From NCBI GenBank assembly GCA_023300205.1, contig JALZVD010000364.1, forward strand, positions 1 through 6,643: DNA of 6,643 nucleotides. Direction: 5' to 3'. The notes beneath the pieces were generated by a model. That model was not told the origin of the DNA. It was given only the letters and a program-made list of their open reading frames with translations, and did no database searches. The DNA comes from Akkermansiaceae bacterium (GTDB taxonomy: Bacteria > Verrucomicrobiota > Verrucomicrobiia > Verrucomicrobiales > Akkermansiaceae). This document shows positions 4,280 to 6,643 of the stretch, one piece after another. The stretch's first letter is position 1, and every line of letters begins with the position of its first letter. Made by a program: the position numbers and the translations under genes.

Positions 4280-6643
4280 ATGAAAATGTTACGTTCTATC
4301 GCACTCACCGGGAGTATCATCACATGCCCCCTAAATGCCCAGAGCAACCTAGCAGACGCATTTGACCCTCAACTCCACGAGAAAGTAAAAATGCTCAGCC
4401 CCCAGGAAAGCATCGCCACTATCCAGCTACCTCCAGGCTACTCACTTGAGCCAGTACTCACCGAGCCTATCATCACAGAGCCCACAGTCTGCGTATTCGA
4501 CGGCAATGGTCGCATGTATGTCGTCCAAATGAATACCTACATGCAAGACGCAGACGCAACAGATGAAAAGAGCCCCACCAGCCGTATCTCACTCCATGAA
4601 GACACCAACGGCGATGGCAAATATGACAAACACAGCATCTTCATCGACAACCTACTACTCCCACGCATGGTCTTACCCCTCGAAGACGGAATCGTAGTAG
4701 GCATCACCGACACCCATGACCTTACTCTATACAAAGATACTGATAACGACGGCGTAGCCGATCAAAAATCACTCTACTACACCGGCGGAAACCGCGGCGG
4801 AAACATGGAGCACCAACCCACCGGACTCATCTGGTCGCTAGATAACTGGGTCTACACCACCTACAACACCAAACGCTATAAACTAGGACCTAACAAATTA
4901 ATCACAACAGAACCCTCCGCCCCTAACCAGGGACAATGGGGACTCACACAAGACAATTATGGTAAGCCATGGTTCGTAAATGCAGGAGGAGAAAAAGGCC
5001 CTATCAACTATCAGTTCCCTATCGCCTACGGCACCTCTCTACACTTCAAAGATCAAACCGAACATAACTACAAAGACGTCTTCCCCATCTGCCCCATACC
5101 AGATGTCCAAGGCGGAGCCAAACGCCTCAAGCCGTTCAATGACGGAAAAGAACAAGTCCTAAACCACTTCACTGCCACCTGCGGACCAGACATCTTCAGA
5201 GGAGACAGACTACCCGCAGACCTACGTGGAGACCTCCTCTTTGCAGAACCTGTAGGCAGACTCATACGCCGCTCCAAAATAACAATCAATGACGGCGTCA
5301 CCCACCTCGCTAACGCAAACCATAAAAGCGAATTCATCCGCTCCACTGACCCCAACTTCCGCCCCATCAACATGGTCACTGCTCCAGATGGCACACTCTA
5401 TATCGTAGACATGCACCGCGGTATCATCCAACAAGGAAACTGGACCAAACCAAAAAGCTACCTCAGATCAGTCATCGATAAATACGGTCTAGATAAAAAC
5501 ATCCAGCACGGCCGCATCTACCGCCTAGTCCACAAAGACTTCAAACGCGGCCCTAAGCCTAACATGATCGGCGCAAGCCCGGCAGAACTCGTCAAACACC
5601 TAAGCCACCCTAATGGATGGTGGAGAGATACAGCCCAGAAAATACTCGTCCTCCGTCGTGATAAATCAATCACCCCCAAACTCACATCCCTACTTAAGGA
5701 CCATAATCACCTCACACGCATCCACGCACTCTGGACACTAGAAGGAATCGGTGAACTAAATGAAACCCACCTCCGCCAAGCCCTAACAGACAAATCCCCA
5801 ACAGTAGTCAGCGCCGGCATCCGCGCCTCAGAAACGCTCATCAAAGCAAATAACCCCTCAGCACCATTACTCAAACAATCCATCTCCAACCTCATCAAAC
5901 ACGATGACCCAAACGTAGTCATCCAGGCACTACTCACAGCCAACCTACTTAAATTCGAAAACATACACAAACTCAAGGAAACCGCCTCACAAAGCTCACG
6001 CTCAGCAGGTATCCAACAAACCATACGAGGCCTAGACAAGCCAAAAGAAAATCACAAAGGACTCACCAAAAACCTCCATAAACAATACAAGCGCGGTGAA
6101 GACATCTACCAGCAAATCTGTAGCTCCTGCCACGGCGCAGACGGCAAAGGAGTCGGCAAAGGAGCCACTGCACTCGCCCCTCCACTCTCCGGATCTAAAT
6201 CAGTAAACGCTCACAAAAATCAAATGATTAACATCCTACTTCACGGTCTAGAAGGGCCTATCGAAGGAAAAACCTACACCGCACCCATGGTCGCCATGGC
6301 CTCTCAGGACGATCAATGGATTGCCGACGTAGTCAGTTTCGTCAGACACGGACTCGGCAACAACGCCAGCTTCGTCACCAAACAAGACGTCACTATAATA
6401 AGAGCAGAAACTCGCAACAGAAAATCCCCATGGACCATCGAAAAACTCACAAAAAAAATTCCTCAAGAACTCGATAGATCAAACTGGAAAGTCACAGCAA
6501 GCCACAATCAACAAGAGGCAAACCTAGCAATCGATGGAAACCAAAAAACTCGGTACACCACAAAAAAACGCCAAGAAAACGGTATGTGGTACCACATAGA
6601 ATTCCCTAAATCCGTTGACCTAACATCAGTAACATTCGACACC
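4280..6643 (+). CDS. PVC-type heme-binding CxxCH protein with discoidin domain, 3'-truncated by window edge
   Basis: The frame is open for 788 codons to the window end, so the gene is incomplete. It matches the large secreted heme proteins of Planctomycetota and Verrucomicrobiota annotated as putative membrane-bound dehydrogenases, thought to oxidise sugars or similar substrates in the periplasm; activity is unproven for most. Residues 1-20 are a Sec signal (likely cut at N-A|Q). Residues 45-400 form a sorbosone/glucose-dehydrogenase-like beta-propeller, including PPGYSLE, QPTGLIW and the signature FRPINM...APDGTLYIVDMHRG (360-381). Two Asp-rich loops, DTNGDGKYD (108-116) and DTDNDGVAD (153-161), look like calcium-binding EF-hand/thrombospondin-type loops. 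Residues about 430-590 are HEAT-like helices. The cytochrome c domain has CSSCHG with C614, C617 and H618, and M670 or M673 in TAPMVAM as axial ligand. From about 735 an F5/8 type C (discoidin) domain begins (NWKVTAS, then AIDGN and W-Y-H-I-E-F). The ATG at 4280 is preferred; an in-frame TGA is at 4256-4258, and ATG 4286 is the only close alternative. Confidence 0.94.
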   Translation, partial: MKMLRSIALTGSIITCPLNAQSNLADAFDPQLHEKVKMLSPQESIATIQLPPGYSLEPVLTEPIITEPTVCVFDGNGRMYVVQMNTYMQDADATDEKSPTSRISLHEDTNGDGKYDKHSIFIDNLLLPRMVLPLEDGIVVGITDTHDLTLYKDTDNDGVADQKSLYYTGGNRGGNMEHQPTGLIWSLDNWVYTTYNTKRYKLGPNKLITTEPSAPNQGQWGLTQDNYGKPWFVNAGGEKGPINYQFPIAYGTSLHFKDQTEHNYKDVFPICPIPDVQGGAKRLKPFNDGKEQVLNHFTATCGPDIFRGDRLPADLRGDLLFAEPVGRLIRRSKITINDGVTHLANANHKSEFIRSTDPNFRPINMVTAPDGTLYIVDMHRGIIQQGNWTKPKSYLRSVIDKYGLDKNIQHGRIYRLVHKDFKRGPKPNMIGASPAELVKHLSHPNGWWRDTAQKILVLRRDKSITPKLTSLLKDHNHLTRIHALWTLEGIGELNETHLRQALTDKSPTVVSAGIRASETLIKANNPSAPLLKQSISNLIKHDDPNVVIQALLTANLLKFENIHKLKETASQSSRSAGIQQTIRGLDKPKENHKGLTKNLHKQYKRGEDIYQQICSSCHGADGKGVGKGATALAPPLSGSKSVNAHKNQMINILLHGLEGPIEGKTYTAPMVAMASQDDQWIADVVSFVRHGLGNNASFVTKQDVTIIRAETRNRKSPWTIEKLTKKIPQELDRSNWKVTASHNQQEANLAIDGNQKTRYTTKKRQENGMWYHIEFPKSVDLTSVTFDT

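Noticed and set aside
4319..4330. Lipoprotein signal at Cys16 of the heme protein
   Set aside because: The residue before the Cys is Thr, which does not fit the lipobox requirement for Gly, Ala or Ser; cleavage by signal peptidase I after A20 is more likely.
5068..5394. Minus-strand reading frames inside the heme-protein gene (also 4537-4734, 5222-5434, 5707-6039, 6248-6466)
   Set aside because: All lie antisense to a confident coding region, have no recognisable domain, and are explained by the low frequency of antisense stops in this codon usage.

Overview
The window suggests a Verrucomicrobiota bacterium, with Planctomycetota as the less likely alternative. The main evidence is two secreted-protein families that are strongly expanded in the PVC superphylum: a DUF1080/3-keto-disaccharide hydrolase-type protein, and a large 'PVC-type heme-binding CxxCH' protein (beta-propeller, HEAT-like helices, cytochrome c, discoidin). 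The assignment is inferred from protein families only; there is no rRNA or other marker gene here.

Layout: five protein genes, all on the + strand, are separated by short gaps of 79 to 143 bp. (1) The 3' part of a YdcF/DUF218 envelope protein, cut by the left edge. (2) A complete 37-kDa-type nucleoid-associated protein (NdpA/YejK family), preceded by an exact 14-bp tandem repeat. (3) A secreted DUF1080 protein with a lysine-rich tail, followed by a convincing rho-independent terminator. (4) An FAD-dependent aromatic-ring-hydroxylase-like monooxygenase with a GTG start and an N-terminal four-cysteine, DnaJ-zinc-finger-like extension. (5) The first 788 codons of the PVC-type heme protein, running off the right edge inside a discoidin (F5/8 type C) domain.

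How they work together: the two secreted proteins (3 and 5) fit an envelope-located carbohydrate oxidation and hydrolysis theme. The terminator and the monooxygenase lie between them, so the sequence does not support one operon. The YdcF, nucleoid protein and monooxygenase genes look like unrelated neighbours. I see no RNA genes, mobile elements, CRISPR, defence cassette or phage genes.

Composition: the coding strand is markedly rich in A and C and poor in G in all five genes and in the gaps, with NNC and NNA codons preferred. None of the four visible starts has a canonical Shine-Dalgarno sequence at normal spacing. I did not find a clearly new biological system. The points most worth a second look are the four-cysteine fusion on the monooxygenase, the tandem repeat before the nucleoid-protein gene, and the composition and start-site pattern.
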